Assembly (NCBI RefSeq): GCF_000725805.1
Contig: NZ_JOFT01000011.1
Coordinates: 62,001-126,000 of the forward strand
Direction of reading: 5' to 3'
Length of the DNA stretch: 64,000 bases
DNA from: Streptomyces xanthophaeus
Lineage (GTDB): Bacteria; Actinomycetota; Actinomycetes; Streptomycetales; Streptomycetaceae
Part shown: piece by piece, positions 36,120-46,487 of the stretch
Layout of the letters: each line of letters starts with the position of its first letter
Position numbering within the stretch: position 1 is the first letter of the stretch
The notes under the pieces: generated by a model
What the model was told of the DNA's origin: nothing
Seen by the model: the letters and a program-made list of their open reading frames with translations, nothing else
Database searches by the model: none
Program-made: the position numbers and the translations under genes

Positions 36120-39100
36120 ATGTCTGCAATCAGGGGTCGGCGGCTTTGTCGTGCCGTAGCGACCGCCCTGGGCGCGGTAGTCGTCGTGGGTGTCTCACCC
36201 GGGTACGCACCGACGGCTGCCGCTGCCACTGCCTCGACGGCCCAGGCGCCGCCGGCGAGCGAGGGCGAGAAGGCACTCAAAGCCGCGGCCGAGTCCGGCA
36301 AGCCGGTCGAAGTGCTGGGCGAGCGCACCGAGTCCACGACGACGTACGCGAATCCGGACGGCAAGTCGTTCCGTCTGGACACCTCGGCCGTTCCGGTCCG
36401 GGTCAAGGCGAAGGACGGGGCCGGCTGGGTCGCGCCCGACGCCACGCTGGAGGTCCGACCGGACGGCACCGTGGGCCCGAAGGCCGCCGTCGCCTCGGTC
36501 GGGTTCTCGGGCGGCGGCGATGCGAGCCTGGTGACCATCGAGCACGGCGGACGGTCGATGTCCCTGGGCTGGCAGGGCGGGAAGCTGCCCAAGCCGGTGC
36601 TCGAGGGTGACAGCGCTCTGTACCCGGAGGTGCTGCCCGGGGTCGACCTGCGGATGACGGCGACCCTGAAGGGGTTCCGCGAGGTCCTCGTGGTCAAGAC
36701 GCCGGAGGCGGCCAAGAACCCGAGGCTCCAGCGCGTCGAGTTCGACCTCGCGGCGAAGGACGTCCAGCTCAACTCCGCCCAGGACGGCGGGCTGTCCGCC
36801 ACGGACGCCAACGGCAAGCCCGTGTTCAAGGCGCCCCCGGCCCTGATGTGGGACTCGAAGGGCGTGAACACCGTCCCGGCCATGTCGCCGAAGGAGAAGG
36901 TGGCCGCCGCGAAGAGCGAGGGCGGCACGCTGCCCAAGGCGAACGCCGCCGCCGACCCGGGCCTGCGGCCCGCCGACGGTCCGGCCCTCGGTTCCGGGGC
37001 GGCGAACATGCCCGTCCAGCTCGATGCCGACTCGCTGGCCGTCGTACCGGATTCCGCGCTGCTGAAGCAGAGCGACCCGGCAGCCTTCCCCCTGTACATC
37101 GACCCGTCCGTAGCCCTGGACGACGGTACCGAGCACACCGCGCTCCGCAATGACGGTGTGTCCTTCTGGAACTGGGACAACGGCAGCGACAACATGGGCA
37201 AGGGCATGGGCAAGTGCGGTTCCTGGGGCGGCTACTACTGCGGTCCGGGATACGTACAGCGCCTGTACTTCGAGTTCTCGCCGAGCAAGCTGGTGGGCAA
37301 GGAGGTCCTGACCGCCCGCTTCCGGGTCACCGAGCCGTGGGCCTTCCAGTGCGAGGTCCGCAACGTCTGGCTGGTCCGCATGGACGGGGAGATCGGGCCG
37401 AACACGACCTGGGGCAACAAGCCCAACTACGCCGACCTCATGGGCGACCGCTGGCTGTCGGCGGGGCGCGGCTCCGCCTGTGATCCCAACTCACCCGCCG
37501 CCCCGGTTGAGTTCTCCGACAACCTGCCCGACGAGCCGGACGAGAACCTCACCCCCACCGTCCGTGACTTCGCCAACGGCCGCTACAACCGTCTGAACCT
37601 GGAGCTGAGGGCCGAGGACGAGTCGGACACCGCCTCGTGGAAGCGCTTCCGCAACGACGCGGTCCTGTCCGTCGACTACATCGGCAAGCCCAACACCCCC
37701 ATCTACGTCGGCCTGGTCACGGGCACGGGAGAGATCTGCTCCAAGGATCCGGCCACTCCGTCGACCGTCTCCGACCCGACACCGGCCATCACCGCCATCA
37801 CCGAAACCGTGTGGGGCGGCGAATCCGGCGCCCAGCTGCGCATCCTCATGCAGACCGAGAAGAAGGAGACCAACGGCTCCTGGACCCCCGTCAAAGCCAA
37901 CGCAGGCGACGCCGACTACGTGAGCCGGCCCTCCTCCGGATTCGTCGGGGACAACGTCAAGGTCACCAGCGACCCGCCCGCCACACTGACGGACGGCACC
38001 CACTACCGCTTCCGCACCTGGACCCGCTCCTACGCGGACGGCCACGAACGGACCAGCGCCCCCAGCAACGACTGCTACTTCAAGGTCGACTCCAGCGCCC
38101 CCAAGGCCCCGACCGTCACCTTCGGAACCCCCTACAGCCAGTGCACCAGCACCACGTGCACGGCAGCCGGCAAGCCCGGCCAGGCAGGTCAGTTCACCTT
38201 CGCCCCGGCGAGCGGCGACACCGTCACGGCCTACCAGTACAAGCTGGCCACCGACACCACGTGGACCGAGATCGCCGGAGCGAACCCGACCCTCTCGATC
38301 ACTCCGCCGCTGTCGGGGACGATGAAGCTGAGCGTGAAGGCCAAGGACTCCGTGGGCCGCTGGGGCGCGACGAAGATCGTCGACTTCGTGGTCAAGGAGG
38401 GCCCCAACCCGATCGGCTACTGGACCTTCGACGAAGCCTCCGGCCAGGCCGTCGACACCTCGACGACCGACCCGGCGCTCCGGAACAACATGTACCTCGC
38501 CGCCGGGGCCCAGCGCCCCGAGGCCGGCCGTAGGGGCTGGGTGCAGACGCCCGCCCCGCACGAGGACCGCGCGCTCCAGCTGACGAACGGCCAGTACGCG
38601 AACAGCTCCGCTGCGGTGTTCGACACGCGCGGCTCCTTCACCGTGGCGGGCTGGGCCCGCCTGGACCGCACGGACGGCACCTTCTCGATGCTGGGCCAGA
38701 GCGGCAAGAACTTCAGCGGTGTCGCCCTCACCGCCGCCGCCGGCCAGCCGTGGTCGATGCAGATGGCCACGGACGACACGGCGGGCGGTACCGGTGCGAT
38801 CAGCCGGCTGAACGGTCTGAACCCGGCGCAGGCCGGGGTGTGGACCCATGTCGCCGCCACCTACAACGAGTCCACCAACCTGGCGAAGCTGTACGTCAAC
38901 GGGCGGCTCCAGGGCCAGATGACCGTCACCAACCCCATCGCCTCCACCGGAGCCATGGCGATCGGCGCCGCCAAGCAGTCCGCTGCCTGGTCGGAGCAGC
39001 TCCCGGGCCGGATCGACGAGGTCAAGGTCTGGCAGGACGAGAAGAGCGCCGTCGAGGTCAAGCAGGACGCCTCGCTCTTCGACCCGGCGACCGGCAAGCC

Positions 39101-39803
39101 CCACGTGGACCTGGCCGGAGCCTGGGACCTCACCACGGCCGGCCCCGCCTACGCCGACACCTCCGGCAGCGGCCGCGCCCTGACCGCGACCGCCGGTACG
39201 CCCGTCACGGGCGGCGCCCTGGTCCTGAACGGTTCCACCCAGGCGGCCACCGTCGCGGGTCCGGTCGTCGACGACACGGGTTCGTTCACGGTGACGGCGG
39301 AGGCCAAGCTCGACAACGCGGCCCTCCTCACCAAGCCGATCGGCTACAAGGCCCAGGTCATCGGCCAGCGCACCACCACGGGCTCCTCCTGGGGCCTGTG
39401 GTTCGAGAAGACCGGAGTCCGGCAGGAGCCGGACGAGCAGGACCCGTCCAAGCAGCGGGACTTCGTCGAGGGCACGTGGCGCTTCGGCCGGCTCACGGCC
39501 GACGGCACCGGCACCACCGTGGCCAGCGACAGCCCGGCCGCACTGGGCGCGGGCGTCCAGGTGACCGGCGTCCACAACGCCCAGGACGGCACCATCACCC
39601 TCTACGTGGGCGCGGTCGGCCAGGCCCAGCCCAAGGCCTACACGGCCAGTGTCGGCAGCGGCGAGCTCGCCGTCGGCAAGGGCTTCACCAACAGCGCGTG
39701 GGGCAACTTCCTGCCCGGCGCGGTCAAGGGCATGCGCCTGTGGGCCGGCGCGATGAAGGACTCCGCTCAGGTATCGAGCGTCGTCCTCGGCGCCACCGGC
39801 TGA
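36120..39803 (+). CDS. large secreted LamG/concanavalin-fold protein
   Basis: A 1227-residue exoprotein. The signal peptide (RRLCRAVATALGAVVVVGVS, cut near AAA) is followed by a beta-rich region with YANPDGKSFRLDTSAVPVRV and a DNRLRE-like domain (about 335-520, with YVQRLYFEFSPSKLVGKEVL and NTTWGNKP). Fibronectin-like segments follow. Two LamG jellyrolls lie at about 765-980 and 990-1220; the first has YWTFDEASGQAVDTS and RGSFTVAGWARLDR, the second GSFTVTAEAKLDN. Such proteins typically precede RHS exoproteins in Streptomyces and share their N-terminal style. It is followed after a hairpin by the RHS gene. It probably binds surfaces or glycans and may assist RHS presentation. Confidence 0.85.
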   Translation: MSAIRGRRLCRAVATALGAVVVVGVSPGYAPTAAAATASTAQAPPASEGEKALKAAAESGKPVEVLGERTESTTTYANPDGKSFRLDTSAVPVRVKAKDGAGWVAPDATLEVRPDGTVGPKAAVASVGFSGGGDASLVTIEHGGRSMSLGWQGGKLPKPVLEGDSALYPEVLPGVDLRMTATLKGFREVLVVKTPEAAKNPRLQRVEFDLAAKDVQLNSAQDGGLSATDANGKPVFKAPPALMWDSKGVNTVPAMSPKEKVAAAKSEGGTLPKANAAADPGLRPADGPALGSGAANMPVQLDADSLAVVPDSALLKQSDPAAFPLYIDPSVALDDGTEHTALRNDGVSFWNWDNGSDNMGKGMGKCGSWGGYYCGPGYVQRLYFEFSPSKLVGKEVLTARFRVTEPWAFQCEVRNVWLVRMDGEIGPNTTWGNKPNYADLMGDRWLSAGRGSACDPNSPAAPVEFSDNLPDEPDENLTPTVRDFANGRYNRLNLELRAEDESDTASWKRFRNDAVLSVDYIGKPNTPIYVGLVTGTGEICSKDPATPSTVSDPTPAITAITETVWGGESGAQLRILMQTEKKETNGSWTPVKANAGDADYVSRPSSGFVGDNVKVTSDPPATLTDGTHYRFRTWTRSYADGHERTSAPSNDCYFKVDSSAPKAPTVTFGTPYSQCTSTTCTAAGKPGQAGQFTFAPASGDTVTAYQYKLATDTTWTEIAGANPTLSITPPLSGTMKLSVKAKDSVGRWGATKIVDFVVKEGPNPIGYWTFDEASGQAVDTSTTDPALRNNMYLAAGAQRPEAGRRGWVQTPAPHEDRALQLTNGQYANSSAAVFDTRGSFTVAGWARLDRTDGTFSMLGQSGKNFSGVALTAAAGQPWSMQMATDDTAGGTGAISRLNGLNPAQAGVWTHVAATYNESTNLAKLYVNGRLQGQMTVTNPIASTGAMAIGAAKQSAAWSEQLPGRIDEVKVWQDEKSAVEVKQDASLFDPATGKPHVDLAGAWDLTTAGPAYADTSGSGRALTATAGTPVTGGALVLNGSTQAATVAGPVVDDTGSFTVTAEAKLDNAALLTKPIGYKAQVIGQRTTTGSSWGLWFEKTGVRQEPDEQDPSKQRDFVEGTWRFGRLTADGTGTTVASDSPAALGAGVQVTGVHNAQDGTITLYVGAVGQAQPKAYTASVGSGELAVGKGFTNSAWGNFLPGAVKGMRLWAGAMKDSAQVSSVVLGATG

Positions 39804-39828
39804 CAGCCCCGAACCCAGTCACGGATGT

Positions 39829-39859
39829 GCCGTGGCCGCCCCGACGGGGCGGCCACGGC
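39829..39859. terminator. hairpin between the LamG and RHS genes
   Basis: GCCGTGGCCGCCCC (39829-39842) pairs perfectly with 39846-39859 around GAC, and CCCCTTTTT follows at 39868-39876. It could attenuate read-through into the RHS gene. Confidence 0.6.
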
Positions 39860-39890
39860 TCTCATGCACCCCTTTTTCCTTGGAGCGTTC

Positions 39891-42800
39891 ATGTCCAGCC
39901 GTTCACCAGGCGGAGGAATCCGCCGCAGGCTGCCCCTGGCAGTCGCCCTGGCCCTGGCCCTCACGGTGCCCGGAGCCCTCGCACCCGTCGCGGTCGCAGC
40001 CGACCGTCCCGGTGCCCCGAAGACCGCCCCGCACAAGGACGCCAAGGTCCGGGCGGTCAAGGCACAAGGTGCCAAGGAAGCACGTGAGTTGGTGGCCAAG
40101 AACCAGGCCGCCAACACGGCCCAGGCGGAGCGGGCCCGCCGGGAGGCCAAGGCCGCCTGGCCGAAGGCCGCCACCTTGGTCCAGGACTCCTCGGCCGCGC
40201 GGAAGGGCTCCCGACCGCTGGTCGACGTACGGCCCGTCGCGCGGGTGAACAGCCCGCTGATCCGTCCCGGGGGCCCCGGCGGCCCGGTCGCGCCCGCCGC
40301 ACCGGCGCAGGCCGGCCGGGGCGGGAAGTCCACCGTCAAGGTGCTCGACCAGAAGGCAGCGGAACGGGCCGGCATCACCGGCGTGCTGTTCTCCGCCGCG
40401 GCCGACACCTCCGGTCCGGCGCAGGTCAGCATCGACTACGGGTCCTTCGCCTCGGCCGTCGGCGGCGGCTGGTCCCAGCGCCTCGGCCTGGTCGCCCTGC
40501 CCGATTGCGCCCTGACCACACCCGAGAAGCAGGAGTGCCGCAAGACCACCCCGCTGCCCTCGGTCAACAGCCTGAAGAACCAGACCGTGACGGCCGACGT
40601 GGCCTCGCTGTCCGGCGGCCCCGCGGGCGCATCGGCGCCGGCCGCCGGGGGCGCCGCTCCCGCGGCAAAGGGCCCGGCCGTCTTCGCGCTGATGGCGACG
40701 GAATCGGCCTCGCCCAAGGGCGGGGGCGACTTCGCGGCGACCCCGCTCACCGCTTCCTCCAGCTGGGAGTCAGGTGCCTCCTCGGGCGCCTTCACCTGGT
40801 CCTACCCGCTGGCGGTCCCGCCGGCGGCGGCCGGTCCGGTGCCCGCGCTCTCCTTCTCGTACAGCACCGCCAACATCGACGGCCGGACGGCGAACTCCAA
40901 CAACCAGGGCTCCCAGGTCGGGGAGGGCTTCGACCTGACGTCCTCCTACGTCGAGCGCAGGTACGGCTCCTGCGAAGACGACGGGCAGGCCGACAAGCAC
41001 GATTTCTGCTGGAAGTACGAGAACGCCGTCCTGGTCCTGAACGGCAAGGCCACCGAGCTCGTCAAGGACGACGCGAGCGGCAAGTGGCGCATGAAGAACG
41101 ACGACGCCTCCCAGGTCACCCGGGGCACCGGCGCCGACAACGGCGACGGTGACGGCGAGTACTGGAAGGTCGTCACCGGTGACGGTACGACGTACACCTT
41201 CGGTCTGAACAAGCTCCCCGGTGCGGGCTCCGAGCGCACCGACTCCACCTGGACGGTCCCGGTCTTCGGCGACGACGCCGGCGAGCCGGGCTACGGCAAG
41301 GGCTCCACGTTCGCGGGCCGCTCCGAGGTCCAGGCCTGGCGCTGGAACCTCGACCTCGTCCAGGACGTCCACGGCAACGCCGCCACCTACTGGTACGGGG
41401 CCGAGACCAACCACTACGCGAAGAACGGGGACAAGACCAAGCTCGCGGCCTACACCCGCGGCGGCCACCTCTCCGAGATCCGCTACGGCCAGCGCGCCGA
41501 CACCCTCTTCAGCGGGACGGCCTCGCACAAGGTCGTCTTCGAGAACAAGGAACGCTGCTTCGCCGCGAGTTGCAACGACCTGACGAAGGACAACTCGGAC
41601 GACTGGCCCGACGTCCCCTTCGAGGCGATCTGCTCGGCGTCCGAGACCGACTGCCGTGCTCTCGCCCCGGACTTCTTCACCCGCAAGCGCATGAGCAGCG
41701 TCAGCACGTACGCCTGGTCCACCGCGCTCGAGCCCGACGGCTACGCACCCGTCGACACCTTCGACCTGGCCCAGGAGTACCTCGACCCGGGCGACCTCGG
41801 GGACACCAGTGACCAGACCCTGGTCCTGAAGTCGATCAAGCGCACGGGCAAGAACGGCGGTACGACCGACGTCCCGCCGGTGGACTTCACGTACCACATG
41901 CGTCCGAACCGGGTGGACGCGGACGGGGACGACATCGTTCCGCTGAACCGTCCGCGCATCAACACGATCACCTCGGAGACGGGCGCGATCACCACGGTGA
42001 CGCTCTCCGACCCCGAGTGCAAGCGGGGCACGAAGATGCCGACGGCGGAGGACGACAACTCCCTGTCCTGCTACCCGGTGTACTGGCCGATCAACGGCGG
42101 TGACCCCAAGCTCGACTGGTTCCACAAGTACAACGTCACCGCCGTCACCATCGCCGACCCGGCCGGCCAGAACGACCTCGTCGAGCACGCCTACGAGTAC
42201 GCCAACCCGGCCTGGCACCACAACGACGACCCGCTGACCCCCGAGGACGAGCGCACCTGGTCCGACTGGCGCGGCTACGGCAAGGTCACCGCCTACACCG
42301 GCGCCACCGACAAGACCCGCTCCAAGACCGTCAAGGTCTTCATGCAGGGCATGCGCGGCGACAAGCGCAAGGGCACGACCGACACCCGCACCACCGTCGT
42401 CTCCGCCGTCCCGGTCACCGGGCTGACGATCCCCGACATCAACGACGACGACCAGTACGCAGGCGTCCAGCGCCAGCAGATCACCTACAACGGTGCCAGC
42501 GCCCTCTCCGTCACCGTCTCCGACCCCTGGAGCAAGGAGACCGCGAGTCGGCAGGCCTCGTACGGGAACGCCAAGGCTCACTACGTCGGCACGGCGACCG
42601 AGTACGCGCACACCCTCCTCACCGCCACCAACACCTGGCGCACCACCCGCACCGACACCGCGTACGACGACCTCTACGGCATGAGGACGCAGACCTCCTC
42701 GCACGGTGACACGGCCAAGACGGGCGACGAGACCTGCACCCGCGTCTGGTACGCCCGCAATGACGCGAAGGGCATCACGTCCCTCAGCTCGCGGACCCGG

Positions 42801-45800
42801 ACCGTCGGCGCCCTGTGCTCCGTCACCGACGACAAGCTGAGCCTGCCGGCCACCTCAGCGACCCGCGGCGACGTGCTCTCGGACACGGCCACCGTGTACG
42901 ACGACACCGCCGCGACCGCCTGGTCGGCGAACCAGACCCCGACCCTGGGCCTGGCCACCTGGACCGGGCGTGCCCAGTCCTACCCGGCGGCCAGCGGCAC
43001 CGCCGACCGCAACCCGGCCGGCGCCGCCGGCTGGCAGACCACCTCCCGGACCGGCTACGACACGGCGGCGGCCAAGCTCGGCCGCCCGCTGACCACCGTC
43101 GACGCGGCCGGGAACACGACCACCACCGCGTACACGCCCGCCGCGGCCGGTCCGCTGCAGGTCGCCGTGGTCACCTCGCCCAAGCTCGCCGCCAACGGGC
43201 AGCAGTACAAGTCGTACACCTACACGGACCTGCGCGGCTCGATCGTGCGCTCCATCGACGCCAACATGGCCTCCACCTACAACACCTACGACGGTCTCGG
43301 CCGGATCACGGCCACCTGGCTGCCCAACCGCGGCCAGTCCCAGACCCCGAACCTGAAGTACGGGTACCTGCTGGAACGCGGCAAGCAGCCGTGGACCTCG
43401 AAGGGCAACCTGGCCGCCGACGGCAGCTACAAGACCGTCTACTCGATCTCCGACGCGCTGCTGCGCCCGCTCCAGACCCAGAGTGCGTCGCCGAACGGCG
43501 GCCGCATCCTGACCGACACCCGCTACGACTCGCGCGGTCTGATCTACGAGTCGTACGCAGACATCTGGGACAAGGACAAGGCGCCGGAAGGCACGTACGC
43601 CCGGGCCGAGTACGGCAGCACCCCCGCCCAGACCCAGACCGTCTTCGACGGCCTCGGCCGGGCCACGGCCGTGGACCTGCTGGTCTACGGCGTGAAGAAG
43701 CAGACCACCACCACGGGCTACACCGGCGACTCGACCGCCAAGACGGCGGTCCAGGGCGGCACGGCCACCCGTACGATCACCGACGCGCTCGGCCGGACGA
43801 CGGAGGTCCGCACCTACGGCGGCACCACGCCCAACGACCCGGCGTACGGCGGCACCACGCCCGGCACCGCGTACACCAGCGTGAGCCAGAGCTACACCAA
43901 GGACGGCAAGCAGGCCGCGGTCACCGGCCCCGACGGCGCGAAGTGGACGTACACCTACGACCTCTTCGGGCGCACCGTCACCGCCACCGACCCCGACAAG
44001 GGGAAGAACACCACCACGTACACCGTCCTGGACCAGATCGCGACCGCCAAGGACGCGCGCAACACGGTCCTGGAGTACGGCTACGACGAGATGGGCCGCA
44101 AGACCGGCCTGTGGACGTCCCCGAAGTCCGACGCCACCAAGCTCGCGGCATGGACCTACGACACCGTCCGCAAGGGCTCCCCGTCGGAGTCCATCCGCTA
44201 CGTGGGCGGTCTGACCGGCAAGGCCTACAGCAAGTCCGTCACCGCCTACGACGTCCTCGGCCGTCCGACGACGACCCGTCTCACCCTCCCGTCCGACGAC
44301 CCGCTCGTGACCTCGGGGGCCGTCACGGCGACCTCCGACCACACGGAGACCTACCGGCTCGACGGCACGCCCAACACCACCGTGTCCCCCGCGGCCGGCG
44401 GCCTGCCCGCCGAGACCCTCCAGGTGAACTACAACTCCTTCGGCCTCCCGAAGGGGCTGTCCGGCACCACCGACTACGTCCAGAACGTGGCCTACTCCCC
44501 CCTCGGTGACATCGAGCAGCTGACGCTGGCCCGCTCCGCGGCAGCCGGGGTCCGCAAGACGTTCATCGGCAACACCTACGAGGAGGGCACCCGCCGTCTG
44601 CTGAAGTCCACGGTCAACGACCAGACCCACAACGGCATGCTGCAGGAACTGACCTACAAGTACGACCAGGCCGGCAACGTCCTGTCGATCTTCGACTCGG
44701 CCCCGCTCAGCGGCTTCACCAAGGCCGACAACCAGTGCTTCGCCTACGACGCCCAGCGCCGCCTGACCGAAGCCTGGACCCCGAAGACCGCGGACTGCGC
44801 CGCCTCCGGACGCACCGCCGCCAACCTCGACGGCGCCGCCCCCTACTGGAACAGCTACACCTACACCGCCTCCGGCCAGCGGGCCACCGAGAAGACCAAC
44901 ACCGGCACCCCGCAGACCCGCACCTACTGCTACGACCCCGCCCGCCCGCACGCCCTGGCGTCCACCACCACCGCTGGCACCTGCGCGGGTGTCGCCCCGC
45001 AGTACACCTACGACGCCACCGGCAACACCACCAAGCGCACCGAAACCCCTGGCAGCGCCACCTCCCAGGACCTCGTCTGGAGCGCCGAGGGCAAGCTCGG
45101 CAAGCTGACCGAGGGCACCTCCGCCACCGACTACGTCTACGACGCGGACGGTCAGCTCCTCATCCGCCGCGACCCGGCGGGCGAGACCGTCCTCTACACC
45201 CCCAGCACCGAGGTACACCTCAAGGGCGCCAAGAAGTGGGGTACGCGCTCCTACAGCATCTCGGGCGTCAAGGCCGCGGTCCTGACCAACGAATCCGGCA
45301 CCGCCAAGCTGTCGTTCGTGGCCGGCGACGCCCACGGCACGACCTCCCTCGCGGTCTCCGCGGACGACACCCAGGCGGTGTCCAAGCGGTACACCACCCC
45401 CTTCGGCTCGGCACGCGGTCCCGCCGCGGCCAACTGGCCGGACGACAAGCGGTTCCTCGACAAGTCCGAAGACACCGCCAGGGGACTGACCCATGTCGGC
45501 GCCCGTGAATACGACACCGCTCTGGGCCAGTTCCTCAGCGTCGACCCCGTACTGAGCCTCGACCAGCACCAGTCCCTCAACGGCTACAGCTACGCGAACA
45601 ACAGCCCGGTCACCTTCAGCGATCCGACCGGTCTCGAGAGCTGCGGCAGCGCCGGCTACTGCGGCGGCGGCGGCTGGACCAACGGCAAGCACATCGAGGA
45701 CATGCCGGAGGACGAGGTCCGGGAGCACTACGAGGAGAACTCCGTCTACGACCAGGCCGACGACGCGATGCACGGCGGCACGGAGAAGGGGGGCCAGACC

Positions 45801-46472
45801 TTCACCGCGTGGATGGACCCGGGTGAGGACCGCGGCATCATCATGGTCCGCTACTACATCCACACCTATGACGCCATGTCGATGGTCCCGGGGTTCCCCA
45901 TGCTGCTGGGTGACAACCGTGGTTCGACCGACGACCCCCACGCCTCCTACCGGATGGTCCTCTGGTGGGACACGGCCACCGGTGAGATCGTCTTCAACGT
46001 GGCGCCGTCCCACACCATGCCGGGCAAGCGCACCGTCTCGTCGTACGCGACCGGCGGCGCCCCGATGGAGGTGGACGTGGCCTCCGAGATGGTCCCGGCC
46101 CTCCCCATCCTGTTCGACCACAGTGCCCTCCGGACGCTCACCGGCAAGAACGTCCTCCGAAACGACGGCTCCACCCCGAAGAGCCTCAAGTTGAGCGTGC
46201 ACGGCGTACAGCCGGTCATGTGGGTGGGATCGGTCGACAACTGGCTGGAGGTCACGCCCACCAAGGATTCCGTGACCGTGAGCCGCACGGGCAACGCGTA
46301 TCCGGACATGGAGGTCGTGCAGTACCAGAAGGGCCAGAAACCGCGGTGGGGCGCGTTCGACGCCATGGCCCACACCAGCGGTTACGACGCCGCCCCACTT
46401 TTCGGCGGCATGGTCTACAACGACCGTGACCACCGGACGTGGGTCAACGGCACCTGCAAGAGGGACTGCTGA
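39891..46472 (+). CDS. RHS/YD-repeat polymorphic-toxin-type exoprotein
   Basis: A 2193-residue secreted protein. The ATG at 39891 has GGAG upstream; a longer frame exists but would bury the signal peptide (RRLPLAVALALALTVPGALA). An N-terminal beta domain contains VPALSFSYSTANIDGRTANS. From about 1050 to 1800 come many YD repeats (YDGLGRITATW, YDEMGRKTGLW, YDADGQLLIRR), which build the hollow RHS shell. The core closes with the RHS signature REYDTALGQFLSVDPV and NGYSYANNSPVTFSDPTGLE near residue 1920. The remaining about 270 residues are the variable tip, beta-rich with RGIIMVRYYIHTYDAM, GDNRGSTDDPHASYRM and VSRTGNAYPDMEVVQY. I recognise no nuclease or deaminase motif in it. RHS proteins usually deliver such tips as toxins. 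Confidence 0.92.
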   Translation: MSSRSPGGGIRRRLPLAVALALALTVPGALAPVAVAADRPGAPKTAPHKDAKVRAVKAQGAKEARELVAKNQAANTAQAERARREAKAAWPKAATLVQDSSAARKGSRPLVDVRPVARVNSPLIRPGGPGGPVAPAAPAQAGRGGKSTVKVLDQKAAERAGITGVLFSAAADTSGPAQVSIDYGSFASAVGGGWSQRLGLVALPDCALTTPEKQECRKTTPLPSVNSLKNQTVTADVASLSGGPAGASAPAAGGAAPAAKGPAVFALMATESASPKGGGDFAATPLTASSSWESGASSGAFTWSYPLAVPPAAAGPVPALSFSYSTANIDGRTANSNNQGSQVGEGFDLTSSYVERRYGSCEDDGQADKHDFCWKYENAVLVLNGKATELVKDDASGKWRMKNDDASQVTRGTGADNGDGDGEYWKVVTGDGTTYTFGLNKLPGAGSERTDSTWTVPVFGDDAGEPGYGKGSTFAGRSEVQAWRWNLDLVQDVHGNAATYWYGAETNHYAKNGDKTKLAAYTRGGHLSEIRYGQRADTLFSGTASHKVVFENKERCFAASCNDLTKDNSDDWPDVPFEAICSASETDCRALAPDFFTRKRMSSVSTYAWSTALEPDGYAPVDTFDLAQEYLDPGDLGDTSDQTLVLKSIKRTGKNGGTTDVPPVDFTYHMRPNRVDADGDDIVPLNRPRINTITSETGAITTVTLSDPECKRGTKMPTAEDDNSLSCYPVYWPINGGDPKLDWFHKYNVTAVTIADPAGQNDLVEHAYEYANPAWHHNDDPLTPEDERTWSDWRGYGKVTAYTGATDKTRSKTVKVFMQGMRGDKRKGTTDTRTTVVSAVPVTGLTIPDINDDDQYAGVQRQQITYNGASALSVTVSDPWSKETASRQASYGNAKAHYVGTATEYAHTLLTATNTWRTTRTDTAYDDLYGMRTQTSSHGDTAKTGDETCTRVWYARNDAKGITSLSSRTRTVGALCSVTDDKLSLPATSATRGDVLSDTATVYDDTAATAWSANQTPTLGLATWTGRAQSYPAASGTADRNPAGAAGWQTTSRTGYDTAAAKLGRPLTTVDAAGNTTTTAYTPAAAGPLQVAVVTSPKLAANGQQYKSYTYTDLRGSIVRSIDANMASTYNTYDGLGRITATWLPNRGQSQTPNLKYGYLLERGKQPWTSKGNLAADGSYKTVYSISDALLRPLQTQSASPNGGRILTDTRYDSRGLIYESYADIWDKDKAPEGTYARAEYGSTPAQTQTVFDGLGRATAVDLLVYGVKKQTTTTGYTGDSTAKTAVQGGTATRTITDALGRTTEVRTYGGTTPNDPAYGGTTPGTAYTSVSQSYTKDGKQAAVTGPDGAKWTYTYDLFGRTVTATDPDKGKNTTTYTVLDQIATAKDARNTVLEYGYDEMGRKTGLWTSPKSDATKLAAWTYDTVRKGSPSESIRYVGGLTGKAYSKSVTAYDVLGRPTTTRLTLPSDDPLVTSGAVTATSDHTETYRLDGTPNTTVSPAAGGLPAETLQVNYNSFGLPKGLSGTTDYVQNVAYSPLGDIEQLTLARSAAAGVRKTFIGNTYEEGTRRLLKSTVNDQTHNGMLQELTYKYDQAGNVLSIFDSAPLSGFTKADNQCFAYDAQRRLTEAWTPKTADCAASGRTAANLDGAAPYWNSYTYTASGQRATEKTNTGTPQTRTYCYDPARPHALASTTTAGTCAGVAPQYTYDATGNTTKRTETPGSATSQDLVWSAEGKLGKLTEGTSATDYVYDADGQLLIRRDPAGETVLYTPSTEVHLKGAKKWGTRSYSISGVKAAVLTNESGTAKLSFVAGDAHGTTSLAVSADDTQAVSKRYTTPFGSARGPAAANWPDDKRFLDKSEDTARGLTHVGAREYDTALGQFLSVDPVLSLDQHQSLNGYSYANNSPVTFSDPTGLESCGSAGYCGGGGWTNGKHIEDMPEDEVREHYEENSVYDQADDAMHGGTEKGGQTFTAWMDPGEDRGIIMVRYYIHTYDAMSMVPGFPMLLGDNRGSTDDPHASYRMVLWWDTATGEIVFNVAPSHTMPGKRTVSSYATGGAPMEVDVASEMVPALPILFDHSALRTLTGKNVLRNDGSTPKSLKLSVHGVQPVMWVGSVDNWLEVTPTKDSVTVSRTGNAYPDMEVVQYQKGQKPRWGAFDAMAHTSGYDAAPLFGGMVYNDRDHRTWVNGTCKRDC

Positions 46473-46487
46473 GATGAGGAAGCCGTC

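Noticed and set aside
37491..39575. long minus-strand open frame
   Set aside because: It is the shadow of the LamG exoprotein gene; composition is Val/Gly/Arg-rich without motifs.
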